The notes under the pieces were generated by a model. It was not told where the DNA came from. It searched no databases and was given only the letters and a program-made list of their open reading frames with translations. A stretch of 64,000 nucleotides of DNA from an uncultured bacterium (GTDB lineage: Bacteria > Bacillota > Clostridia > Peptostreptococcales > Anaerovoracaceae). The translations under genes and the position numbers were made by a program. The DNA is taken from the NCBI GenBank assembly GCA_905214195.1, contig CAJMLH010000002.1:1-64000 (forward strand). Direction: 5' to 3'. This document shows, piece after piece, positions 1-7,156 of the stretch (position 1 is the stretch's first letter; every line of letters starts with the position of its first letter).

Positions 1-116
1 TTGAATTCCAACGATTATAGCGGCTTTTACCAACTCTTTTTGTCCTATAGGCCCGAATTTCACAGCAAATCGGCGGCCTTATTTTTATATTCTAATTGCA
101 GACACAATACGGGAGA

Positions 117-536
117 TTATCTGTTTTCACTCAACATACGGTTCAACCTCTTCACCTTGATACGAATCGGAATATAAATAATACACCAAATTGCAACGAA
201 GCCCAGCAAAAAAATCAAGGTAAAACCCAAAACTCTATCCCAAGAAATCCAACCATTCAACAGATAAATGCCAAGATAGTCAATATAAAGGACTGCACAT
301 TGAATCATCCCCGCAAATGCTTTCGGAAGCTGTTCAATCTGATAAACAATGCTTATCCCTGCTGCGATAAAAGCAAGCAGTGTTGATGAAACAGTGCCGA
401 GCACCACCTCCTCAACCGTAAGCATTGAAACTGCGCCTGCACTTTTCAGACAAATCCAAACGATTGCAAGAATCACAGGCCCTCCCCACGCAAACATCAT
501 TCCTCTACAGCAAAAGCTTTTAATATATTTTCTCAT
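117..536 (-). CDS. DUF3021 family membrane protein
   Basis: A 139-residue integral membrane protein with about four hydrophobic segments (roughly residues 12-32, 45-65, 75-95 and 103-125) and a basic C-terminal tail (IRIKVKRLNRML). Small four-helix proteins encoded directly after a LytTR regulator belong to the DUF3021 family. Their molecular role is unknown, but pairing with LytTR regulators is typical and suggests membrane-linked control of that regulator or a shared envelope response. The start codon overlaps the stop of the LytTR gene by 4 bp (ATGA), so the two are translationally coupled. No clear terminator follows before the window edge; a weak hairpin lies near 59-77 without a T-tract. 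Family assignment rests on topology and context. Confidence 0.8.
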   Translation of the reverse strand: MRKYIKSFCCRGMMFAWGGPVILAIVWICLKSAGAVSMLTVEEVVLGTVSSTLLAFIAAGISIVYQIEQLPKAFAGMIQCAVLYIDYLGIYLLNGWISWDRVLGFTLIFLLGFVAIWCIIYIPIRIKVKRLNRMLSENR

Positions 537-973
537 AATTCGTACCTCTTTCTTAGTTCAGAAAAGCATCTTCTTGAAATGTAATCCTCATAGCCGCTTT
601 TAAATACTACATTGACTGCTCCTGATAACTGCACCGTGAGCTTAAATATATGTCTCCAGTTCGCTATTGCCGACTTGTTGATTTTTTCAAAATCATTCGG
701 CAAAAGGCTATTAAGCTCATACAATCGTTTTTTGATGCGATATCGCTTTTTATTCGTACAATGTGCATAAGTCTTATCTTTTTCGACATAAAAACACTCA
801 ATACTGTTTATAGGAAGCATTACAATTGTATCATCCTCATATCCCGGGATTTTATCCTTAATGCCGTCCTGCAAAACGAGCCTTTCTATTTCGTCGATAA
901 GAGGCGTTCTTTCATGCACAGTTGCAGTCACTTCTTCATTGCAGTTTTTATCAATCAATAATTTAAAAACCAT
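533..973 (-). CDS. LytTR-domain DNA-binding regulator
   Basis: A transcription regulator of about 146 residues, built almost entirely of a LytTR DNA-binding domain (roughly residues 45-145). The conserved run DTIVMLPINSIECFYVE and the later FEKINKSAIANWRHI are typical. There is no receiver domain, as in other stand-alone LytTR proteins paired with DUF3021. I start at 973 because GGAGG lies 8 nt upstream of that ATG; an in-frame ATG 17 codons earlier (1024) lacks a ribosome-binding site. It is the first gene of a two-gene operon with the DUF3021 protein. Autoregulation is usual for such pairs, but no obvious LytTR direct repeat was identified here. Confidence 0.82.
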   Translation of the reverse strand: MVFKLLIDKNCNEEVTATVHERTPLIDEIERLVLQDGIKDKIPGYEDDTIVMLPINSIECFYVEKDKTYAHCTNKKRYRIKKRLYELNSLLPNDFEKINKSAIANWRHIFKLTVQLSGAVNVVFKSGYEDYISRRCFSELRKRYEL

Positions 974-1041
974 TGTCATCACCTCCGACATCTTAATTTT
1001 ACAAGAACGCAAGATATTTGTCATAAATTTTATGTATTAGG

Positions 1042-1155
1042 TTATTTTGGGGCTGTCATCGGCATAAGAAATATACACAGCAAGATAATTATCCGCATAT
1101 ACGATATACAACTCCTTGCTTTCCAGTTTTTCCGTTGCTTTATTTCATTTTTCAT
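1042..1155 (-). CDS. Possible 37-aa peptide or decayed gene end
   Basis: An ATG at 1155 has a strong AGGAGG ribosome-binding site 9 nt upstream and opens a 37-codon frame ending in a hydrophobic stretch (MRIIILLCIFLMPM). A second frame of the same strand, open from just after a stop near 1147, reads like ordinary protein (KELYIVYADNYLAVYISYAD). A one- or two-base shift near the start would join the ribosome-binding site to it. I cannot decide between a genuine small peptide and the frameshifted end of a decayed gene. The surrounding 974-1600 region holds other broken coding pieces, which favours decay. Confidence 0.3.
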   Translation of the reverse strand: MKNEIKQRKNWKARSCISYMRIIILLCIFLMPMTAPK

Positions 1156-1238
1156 TGTCAAAAACCTCCTTTTACCTTAAAAGTGATGCGGTCTCCAAAC
1201 CATCATCATTGTAATACGGAGGCTTTTTTATTACATAT

Positions 1239-1269
1239 AATAACCCCCTGGTAGAATCAGGGGGTTATT
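1239..1269. repeat. Perfect 12-bp inverted repeat with 7-nt loop
   Basis: The arms AATAACCCCCTG and CAGGGGGTTATT pair perfectly around a 7-nt loop. Neither side has a convincing T-tract in the direction needed for an intrinsic terminator. A second, smaller inverted repeat (GAGGTGT/ACACCTC, 1292-1317) lies next to it. The pair sits in a gene-poor stretch with remnants of broken genes. It could be a residual terminator or a trace of a small mobile element. Confidence 0.6.
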
Positions 1270-1384
1270 GCCGCTAAAGCGCCAAAAAATCGAGGTGTCG
1301 TAATTTACTAACACCTCAACATCTTTCCATATTCTCATTGAACACTTTCGCCCATAAAGGCTTTTTTCTTCACCCTGTTTACTC

Positions 1385-1585
1385 TTATGATAAAATTGTT
1401 TCCTCATTGCGTAAACAATACTCAAAAATATCATTTGGGTCAGAAAATCCAAGAGTTCTCAAATACTTAATAAAGAGCACTGCCGTTGTCTCATGTCTCC
1501 CTCATGCGATACAGCATTGAGAGCCTGCTATGTATCCCTTAAATGGGTCTTTATTCATATACTCTACATAATTCCATAATTTGCA
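1385..1585 (-). pseudogene. Remnant of a small protein gene with in-frame TGA
   Basis: One reading frame stays open through 1585-1385 except for a single TGA at 1504-1502. Before it the frame reads NYVEYMNKDPFKGYIAG; after it, ETTAVLFIKYLRTLGFSDPN and then IFEYCLRNEETILS followed by TAA. The protein-like composition on both sides of the stop suggests one former gene of at least 65 codons with a nonsense change (for example CGA to TGA). I do not recognise the family. The rest of the 974-1600 interval holds the inverted repeats at 1239-1317 and the small frame at 1042-1155. Confidence 0.5.
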
Positions 1586-1600
1586 TCAAACAGAATGTTA

Positions 1601-1996
1601 TTATTCCAATGCCTTTTTTAAGTCCAGAACAAATTGTTCTTGTTGCTTTTTCAAATAGATTTTTGCAAAAGGTTTCATAATCCACTTTTTAGGTGTCACA
1701 TTCTCTGTAAAATCAATTTGCGTTTCATTTCCCTTAGCTGTAAAAACGCCAATCCAATGCCCTGACATATTGCTATTTTCCATGTCGAATTCCCAGCGTT
1801 TATATGGCTCAATAGTAGTGATAGAAAATGTAGTTGCGTATCCATTTTTAGTGTATTCAATAAATTGCTTCTCATTTATAACTTCTGTTTTACTTAAATC
1901 GCTTCTCCACTCACTATATTTTTCAACTGTAAAAACAATATCCCAAACCTTATGAATATCCTTGTTAATAATGACATTTATATTTGAAACCGCCAT
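1601..1996 (-). CDS. SRPBCC (START-like) domain protein
   Basis: A 131-residue protein with the layout of polyketide cyclase/START-like proteins: an opening strand of the form INVIINKDIHKVWDIVF, a central YSEWRSDLSKTEV element, then TTIEPYKRWEFDMENSNM and a C-terminal amphipathic helix ending in LKKQQEQFVLDLKKALE. Such proteins form a helix-grip fold that binds hydrophobic ligands in the cytoplasm; the ligand cannot be read from sequence. I start at 1996 because GAAAGGGGA lies just upstream. A longer in-frame extension to 2119 would run through the lysS terminator and is rejected. Confidence 0.75.
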   Translation of the reverse strand: MAVSNINVIINKDIHKVWDIVFTVEKYSEWRSDLSKTEVINEKQFIEYTKNGYATTFSITTIEPYKRWEFDMENSNMSGHWIGVFTAKGNETQIDFTENVTPKKWIMKPFAKIYLKKQQEQFVLDLKKALE

Positions 1997-2041
1997 TTTT
2001 ATTCCCCTTTCAAAATTTGATTTTGCATTTTTCTTTCTTCT

Positions 2042-2076
2042 AAAAATGGGCACTCCCATTTTCAGGACTGCCCATT
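2042..2076 (-). terminator. Intrinsic terminator after lysS
   Basis: Arms AATGGGCA and TGCCCATT (2045-2052 and 2069-2076), with a partly paired interior, are followed on the minus strand by a short T-run. It lies 12 bp after the lysS stop codon and ends the greA-lysS transcript. Confidence 0.75.
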
Positions 2077-2087
2077 CATACATCATT

Positions 2088-4049
2088 TTAATAGAGTTTT
2101 GCACCTGCCGGAATTTCATCGCTTAACATAAGCAAATTGAGCCCTTCTTTTCCGTCATGCTCATAAACGGCAGATATTATCATGCCCTCTGAGTCGATTC
2201 CCATCATCTTTCTCGGAGGGAGATTTGTAATTGCAACAAGTGTTTTGCCCACCAACTCTTCCGGCTCGTAATATTCATGAATACCACTTAAGATTACACG
2301 GTCTTTGCGAACACCGTCGTCGAGAACAAACTTCAAAAGTTTCTTACTCTTAGGCACAGCAGTACATTCTTTAACCTTTACAACACGGAAGTCGGATTTG
2401 CTGAATGTTTCAAAATCAACATCCTCTTCAAAAAGCGGCTCAATATTGACCTTTGAAAAATCTATTTTTTTCTCCGGCTTCTTTTCCGCTTTTTCGCCTG
2501 CATCCTTTTTATCAAGCGGCTTCATTGTCGGGAACAATATAATATCTCTGATGCTTGGTGCATCGCAGATTAACATTACTACTCTGTCTATACCTACGCC
2601 AAGTCCGCCTGTAGGAGGCAATCCAACTTCAAGAGCATTTACAAAGTCCATATCCATAGGATGTGCTTCTTCATCAAGACCTGCATCAAGCTGCGCCTGC
2701 TGAACTGCAAATCTCTCATACTGGTCTATAGGGTCATTAAGCTCAGAGAAAGCATTGCATACTTCCCATCCGTTTATATATCCCTCGAATCTTCTTGTTA
2801 TTCTTGGATCGCTTGAATCTCTCTTTGAAAGAGGCGAAATTTCAACAGGATGTCCGACTACAAATACAGGCCCGTCCAGATATCCCGGAACATCTTCACA
2901 GTATTCCTCAAACATTTCCGCTATAATCTTGCCCCTCGGCATATCTTTAACTTCTTCTTGATCCATTCCGTACTTAACAGCAGCCTCTCTTGCTTCTTCG
3001 TCGCTGTCTATTTTATGGAAATCAACACCTGTTATTTCCTTTACGGCATCGGTCATATCAAGTCTTCTCCATGGCGGAGTGACATCGAATTGTTTTCCCT
3101 GATAAGTGATTACAGGAGTTCCGTTTACTGCCATAGCAGCTTTGTATACTAACTGCTCGGTAACATCCATTACACTTTCCATATCGCCGTAGGCCATATA
3201 ACATTCCATACTTGTAAACTCAGGATTATGGTTTCTGTCCATTCCCTCGTTACGGAACATTTTTCCCATTTCATAAACTCTGTCAAGGCCGCCCACTATA
3301 AGTCTCTTGAGGTAAAGCTCATTGGATATTCTAAGCTTCATATCAAGGTCAAGTGTGTTATGATGAGTATTGAAAGGTCTTGCATTAGCCCCTCCTGCAA
3401 TAGTGGTCAGGATAGGTGTATCTACCTCCAGATAACCGTAGTCTTCCTCAAGAACTCTCTTTATCTCTTTAATTATTTTTGCTCTTTTAACAAAAGTTTC
3501 TTTTACTTCAGGATTAACTATCAAATCAACATATCTCTGACGGTATCTTAAATCTTGATCTTTCAATCCATGCCATTTATCAGGCAGCATCTGCAATGAC
3601 TTTGAAAGCAAAACCACTTTCTCGGTCTTGATGGAGACTTCTCCATGTTTAGTCTTGAATACAGTTCCCTCAACACCTACGATATCTCCGATGTCATATG
3701 ATTTGAACCACTTGTATTCTTCTTCTCCTATAGCATCACGCCTTACATAGCACTGGATTCTTCCCTGTTTATCCTGAATATCTATGAAAGAAGCTTTTCC
3801 CATGTTTCTGAAAGCCATAATTCGCCCTGCACATGAAACTTCCTGATCTTCCATAGCATAAAAGTTATCTTTAATATCTTTGCTGTGTGCAGTTACATCC
3901 CATTTTTCCTGCAAAAACGGATTTCTGCCTGCATCTTGCAATGCCTTAAGCTTTTCTCTTCTTATCTTTCTAAGTTCGTTCAGGCTTTCTTCGGAAATCT
4001 CTTCTTGTTCCTCTGAAGTCACCTTTTCTCTGATTTCTTCTGTACTCAT
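2088..4049 (-). CDS. lysS: Lysyl-tRNA synthetase, class II, with fused C-terminal tRNA-binding domain
   Basis: Charges tRNA-Lys with lysine in the cytoplasm. The order is an OB-fold anticodon-binding domain (about residues 60-170), then the class II catalytic domain with motif 2 (FRNEGMDRNHNPEFTSMECY) and motif 3 (GGLGVGIDRVVML, near 490). Bacterial LysRS normally ends at about 490-510 residues. This protein continues through a Lys/Glu-rich linker into a further domain of about 110 residues (FSKSDFRVVKVKECTAVPKS, then LVGKTLVAITNLPPRKMMGI). That is the EMAPII/CsaA/Trbp111-like tRNA-binding fold seen at the C-terminus of many MetRS proteins. It lies 25 bp after greA, a common gene pair in Clostridia. 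Confidence 0.95.
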   Translation of the reverse strand: MSTEEIREKVTSEEQEEISEESLNELRKIRREKLKALQDAGRNPFLQEKWDVTAHSKDIKDNFYAMEDQEVSCAGRIMAFRNMGKASFIDIQDKQGRIQCYVRRDAIGEEEYKWFKSYDIGDIVGVEGTVFKTKHGEVSIKTEKVVLLSKSLQMLPDKWHGLKDQDLRYRQRYVDLIVNPEVKETFVKRAKIIKEIKRVLEEDYGYLEVDTPILTTIAGGANARPFNTHHNTLDLDMKLRISNELYLKRLIVGGLDRVYEMGKMFRNEGMDRNHNPEFTSMECYMAYGDMESVMDVTEQLVYKAAMAVNGTPVITYQGKQFDVTPPWRRLDMTDAVKEITGVDFHKIDSDEEAREAAVKYGMDQEEVKDMPRGKIIAEMFEEYCEDVPGYLDGPVFVVGHPVEISPLSKRDSSDPRITRRFEGYINGWEVCNAFSELNDPIDQYERFAVQQAQLDAGLDEEAHPMDMDFVNALEVGLPPTGGLGVGIDRVVMLICDAPSIRDIILFPTMKPLDKKDAGEKAEKKPEKKIDFSKVNIEPLFEEDVDFETFSKSDFRVVKVKECTAVPKSKKLLKFVLDDGVRKDRVILSGIHEYYEPEELVGKTLVAITNLPPRKMMGIDSEGMIISAVYEHDGKEGLNLLMLSDEIPAGAKLY

Positions 4050-4074
4050 CTTTTTATCCTCTCCACACTCTCAC

Positions 4075-4548
4075 TTATTTTGTGATGTCGACAATCTTAT
4101 AAGTCAGTACTCCGTCAGGTACTATAATATCGACGGTTTCTCCTTTTTGTTTTCCGAGGAGATGTTTCCCCACTTCTGATTCGTTGGAGATTTTTCCGGC
4201 AAAAGGATCTGCTTCTGTAGAACCTACAATTACAAACTCAATTTCATCGCCTGTAGCTGTATCCTGAACTTTAACTTTAAGTCCTACGCTGACTCTGTTG
4301 CTGTCCATCTCGCTTTCATCGATAATTTTTGCCTTACGAATCATATTTTCAAGCTTAAGAATCTTTTCTTCAAGCTCTGCCTGTTCATTTTTTGCGGAAT
4401 CGTATTCGGAGTTTTCCGAAAGGTCGCCATACGAAATAGCTTCTTTCAATCTTTCCGAAACTTCCTTTCTTCTTACGGAAACAAGTTCTTCATGCTCCGC
4501 AACTATTTTGTCATACCCCTCTTGGGTCAACAGTATTTCTTCTGACAT
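4075..4548 (-). CDS. greA: Transcription elongation factor GreA
   Basis: Rescues backtracked RNA polymerase by stimulating transcript cleavage. The 157-residue length matches the family. The N-terminal coiled coil contains the conserved LTQEGYDKIVAEHEELVSVRR and the basic/acidic tip SYGDLSENSEYDSAKNEQAE. The C-terminal FKBP-like domain ends with VDIIVPDGVLTYKIVDI. Start 4548 follows GGAGAT; an upstream in-frame ATG at 4629 would lie ahead of the promoter -10 and is rejected. It is the first gene of the greA-lysS operon and has its own near-consensus sigma-A promoter. Confidence 0.95.
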   Translation of the reverse strand: MSEEILLTQEGYDKIVAEHEELVSVRRKEVSERLKEAISYGDLSENSEYDSAKNEQAELEEKILKLENMIRKAKIIDESEMDSNRVSVGLKVKVQDTATGDEIEFVIVGSTEADPFAGKISNESEVGKHLLGKQKGETVDIIVPDGVLTYKIVDITK

Positions 4549-4582
4549 TACTGATATCTCCTTTCGACTTTCCTTTGAGCCG

Positions 4583-4628
4583 TGCCAAACATTATACTTT
4601 AAAAGCTTGTTTTTGTCAATGTTTGGCA
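4583..4628 (-). promoter_or_regulatory. greA-lysS promoter enclosed by an inverted repeat
   Basis: On the minus strand a consensus -35 TTGACA (4614-4619) and -10 TATAAT (4591-4596) are separated by 17 bp. The arms of a perfect 11-bp inverted repeat (TGCCAAACATT at 4583-4593 and AATGTTTGGCA at 4618-4628) overlap both hexamers. The promoter is certain by sequence. The repeat could be an operator, or a hairpin ending the upstream racemase transcript. Confidence 0.85.
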
Positions 4629-4653
4629 TCGCCTCACAAACTTCTGTATAGAT

Positions 4654-5742
4654 TTAAACAAAAGCTATATGTACATTTCTGCAATTGGTCAAGTATACAA
4701 TAGTTGCATAACATACATCGAAAGTCATTATATCTCCTATCTTATAATCTCTTTCGGCATCTTCGACATCTATTATTGTGTGATCACTGGAAGCCCCAAG
4801 AACTTCTATGCCCTCTTCCAAAGGTATAAGCTCGCAAGGATCACCGTAATCCACCTTGCCCATTCCAAGAAGGACTCTCTTTCTCATACCTCTGTCCACA
4901 TATTCAGGCGTATGTCCGAAAGCATCAACCGCAATGGTTCCCACAGGATATGAAGGCTTCGTTTTAACTTCTATAACCTCTGCCTTTAATCTGAACACAT
5001 CCTGATAAAGTTCTGATACATCGTATCCGTAGAATACATCCAAATCTCTTGCAAGAAGTATTCCCTCTCCTACTCTGAGAAGATTTATTCTCTTTGGAAT
5101 ATCTTTATCCCATACTCTCATCAAGCTGCTTGTTGCGCCTCCTGATATATATTCAAGTTCACGATCCAGCTTCTTTTCTATTCTTTCTGCAAGGTCAACC
5201 AGCTCCTGAAGTTTTTCTGCTGTAGGAGCTATGGAACCATAACATCCCAGATTTGTGCCTATACCTACAAGCTGAATATTTATCATTCTGTTTTCGATGT
5301 ATTCGGCGATTTCAACCAATTCATCCTTATCCCAAAAACCTTCTCTAAGATCTCCCAGATCTGCCATAAGAATTACTTTGTGAAGCTTACCCTGTCTTTT
5401 TGCTTCTTCATTTAAAGCTTTTATAACCTCAAAGTCGCTGTTAAGACTTATGTCTGCAAGTCTTATAACATCTTTAACTTCGCTGAGCATAGGAACTCTG
5501 ATAAGCATCATCGGCTTTTCTATGCCTGCGTCAATAGCGTCCTCTATTTGCTCAAGTCTTGATGATGCAATAAATGCTGCGCCACCCTTGTCAAAAGCCC
5601 GGGCCACCTCCGGAATTCCCGTTGCGCCTTTGATTACGCCTGCCACCTGAATTCCGCAGCTTCCGCATTTTTCCACGATTCTTGATACATTGTGCTGCAA
5701 ATGAGCAAGATTTATTTCAAGTCTTGGGTATCTGTTTTCCAT
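4654..5742 (-). CDS. Ornithine racemase-like PLP enzyme (second copy)
   Basis: A fold-type III PLP protein of the alanine racemase N-terminal family, 362 residues. It resembles the Orr encoded at 57734-58822 along its whole length: PRLEINLAHLQHNV at the start, the PLP lysine near position 38 in VAGVIKG, the MADLGDLREGFWD block, GIGTNLGCYGSIAP, and VDAFGHTPEYVDRGMRKRV near the end. Members interconvert amino acid enantiomers such as ornithine; substrate specificity cannot be assigned from sequence. It follows deoD by 27 bp and is not beside the ornithine degradation genes. It may act on lysine or another basic amino acid, or be a spare Orr. The RBS AAGGAG precedes the ATG. Confidence 0.8.
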   Translation of the reverse strand: MENRYPRLEINLAHLQHNVSRIVEKCGSCGIQVAGVIKGATGIPEVARAFDKGGAAFIASSRLEQIEDAIDAGIEKPMMLIRVPMLSEVKDVIRLADISLNSDFEVIKALNEEAKRQGKLHKVILMADLGDLREGFWDKDELVEIAEYIENRMINIQLVGIGTNLGCYGSIAPTAEKLQELVDLAERIEKKLDRELEYISGGATSSLMRVWDKDIPKRINLLRVGEGILLARDLDVFYGYDVSELYQDVFRLKAEVIEVKTKPSYPVGTIAVDAFGHTPEYVDRGMRKRVLLGMGKVDYGDPCELIPLEEGIEVLGASSDHTIIDVEDAERDYKIGDIMTFDVCYATIVYLTNCRNVHIAFV

Positions 5743-5769
5743 TTTATATTTCTCCTTATTCTTATACCA

Positions 5770-6477
5770 TTATGCGATTTCAAGAGCAATTTCCATCATA
5801 GCGGTAAATGTCTTCTGTCTTTCTTCAGGTGTTGTAGCCTCACCTGTAAACGGATTGTCTGAAATCGTGCATATTGCAAGTGCATTTTTTCCGGCTCTGG
5901 CTGCATTCATGTACAGTGCGGCAGCTTCCATTTCTGTAGCCAAAACGCCCATCTTCTGCCACTTTGACAGGCTTGCTGCATCATCGTAAAATGCATCTGA
6001 TGAATATATATTTCCTACTTTAGGATCTATTCCCAGTTTTTTTGCGGCCTCTACCGCTTTAGTCAAAAGCTCATATGAACAAATAGGAGCATAAGTTCCT
6101 GGCAGGTCAAACTGCATAGCATAATTTGAGTTTGTACATGCGCCCATTCCGATTACTACATCTCTTACCTGCAACGATGGGTCAACTACCCCGGCTGTTC
6201 CCACTCTTATTATATTTTTTACATCATAAAAATTAAAAAGTTCATATGAGTATATAGCCATTGACGGCATTCCCATTCCGGAGGCCATTACCGAAACTCT
6301 CTTACCCTTATATGTTCCGGTATATCCTTGTATACCTCTTACATTATTTACAAGTTTTGCGTCTTCAAGAAAATTTTCAGCTATAAATTTAGCACGCAGA
6401 GGGTCTCCCGGCATAAGCACTGTTTCTGCAAAATCTCCTGCTTTAGCTTCTATGTGTGGTGTAGGAATATTTGTCAT
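5770..6477 (-). CDS. deoD: Purine nucleoside phosphorylase, DeoD type
   Basis: Cleaves purine (deoxy)ribonucleosides with phosphate to free base and (deoxy)ribose 1-phosphate in purine salvage. The 235 residues include the N-terminal TPHIEAKAGDFAETVLMPGDPLRAKFIAE (phosphate-binding GDPLR), VMASGMGMPS, VGTAG, and the nucleoside-binding MGVLATEMEAAALY and SDNPFTGE. Start 6477 has GGGGAAG upstream; the longer in-frame ATG at 6504 has no such site. Its own promoter lies at 6536-6564 and the racemase-like gene follows. The purine permease and phosphoribosyltransferase at 32.9-35 kb act in the same salvage route. Confidence 0.93.
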   Translation of the reverse strand: MTNIPTPHIEAKAGDFAETVLMPGDPLRAKFIAENFLEDAKLVNNVRGIQGYTGTYKGKRVSVMASGMGMPSMAIYSYELFNFYDVKNIIRVGTAGVVDPSLQVRDVVIGMGACTNSNYAMQFDLPGTYAPICSYELLTKAVEAAKKLGIDPKVGNIYSSDAFYDDAASLSKWQKMGVLATEMEAAALYMNAARAGKNALAICTISDNPFTGEATTPEERQKTFTAMMEIALEIA

Positions 6478-6535
6478 AATTCTTCCCCTTTCTTTTATCG
6501 TCATATTTTATCTTTCAAATTACACTATTATTTCT

Positions 6536-6564
6536 ATTTTACAAAATTTTTAGATGTTTAACAA
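6536..6564 (-). promoter_or_regulatory. Sigma-A promoter for deoD
   Basis: On the minus strand -35 TTGTTA (6559-6564) and -10 TAAAAT (6536-6541) have 17-bp spacing, about 60 bp upstream of the deoD start codon. Confidence 0.65.
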
Positions 6565-6590
6565 GAGTTTTAATTTCAATCTTTTTATTA

Positions 6591-7136
6591 TTATTGCTGA
6601 TTACTGCAATATATTTCCTCATATTCCGATTTAAGCATGGACATCAGATGAACATCATACAGCTTGCCGTTTTTTCTGCAATTGCTGCGGAGCACGCCCT
6701 CGTATTTAAAGCCCAGAGAAATATAAAGTCCTGCTGCCGGATTTCCCGTATAATGGTCAAGATAAAGCCTCTCAAGTCCAAGCTCCTCAAAGCAGTATTT
6801 CATAACTGCAAGCATGGCCTCTTTGCCATACCCTTTGCAGCGGAGTTTTTCATCGGCTATATAGATACGCCACAGTTCAGCCTTGAATCCTTCTTCAACA
6901 TCGGCAAGCACGATTCGTCCTATTCTTACCGGCTCTTCTGCCGTTTTCATCCATATTGTAAACTGTTGTGCTTTTGGGTCGTTGTCATCTTCCACAAATT
7001 TGCGAAAAACATCTTCGTCGGGCTGTTCATCTCTGATGCTGAAAAACTCAGTTACTTCCGGCTTTCTTTCCCAGAGGCAAAAATCCGGGAGATCTTTCCA
7101 TTCAGACTTCTTTATAATCAAGTTTTTAGTTTCCAT
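6591..7136 (-). CDS. GNAT family N-acetyltransferase (RimJ/RimL-like)
   Basis: A 181-residue acetyl-CoA-dependent N-acyltransferase. The acetyl-CoA-binding region is seen as LWRIYIADEKLRCKGYGKEAM, where R-x-x-G-x-G is present as RCKGYGK. It is followed by LGLERLYLDHYTGNPAAGLYISLGFKYEGVLR, typical of RimJ/RimL-like members. The acceptor is unknown. Start 7136 is preceded by GAGAGGA; an earlier in-frame ATG at 7160 lies inside the addB coding end and is less likely. It is the last gene of the prfB-tex-HAD-addB run. Confidence 0.8.
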   Translation of the reverse strand: METKNLIIKKSEWKDLPDFCLWERKPEVTEFFSIRDEQPDEDVFRKFVEDDNDPKAQQFTIWMKTAEEPVRIGRIVLADVEEGFKAELWRIYIADEKLRCKGYGKEAMLAVMKYCFEELGLERLYLDHYTGNPAAGLYISLGFKYEGVLRSNCRKNGKLYDVHLMSMLKSEYEEIYCSNQQ

Positions 7137-7156
7137 AACATGCTTTCCTCTCAATT

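Noticed and set aside
1..116. Rightward frame open at the window edge
   Set aside because: It runs into the antisense of the DUF3021 gene and ends soon after; nothing recognisable.
1239..1269. Intrinsic terminator
   Set aside because: The stem is perfect but has no T-run on either strand, and no intact gene ends next to it.
1231..1452. 73-codon leftward frame
   Set aside because: It crosses both inverted repeats and a better coding frame (1385-1585) overlaps it; no RBS.
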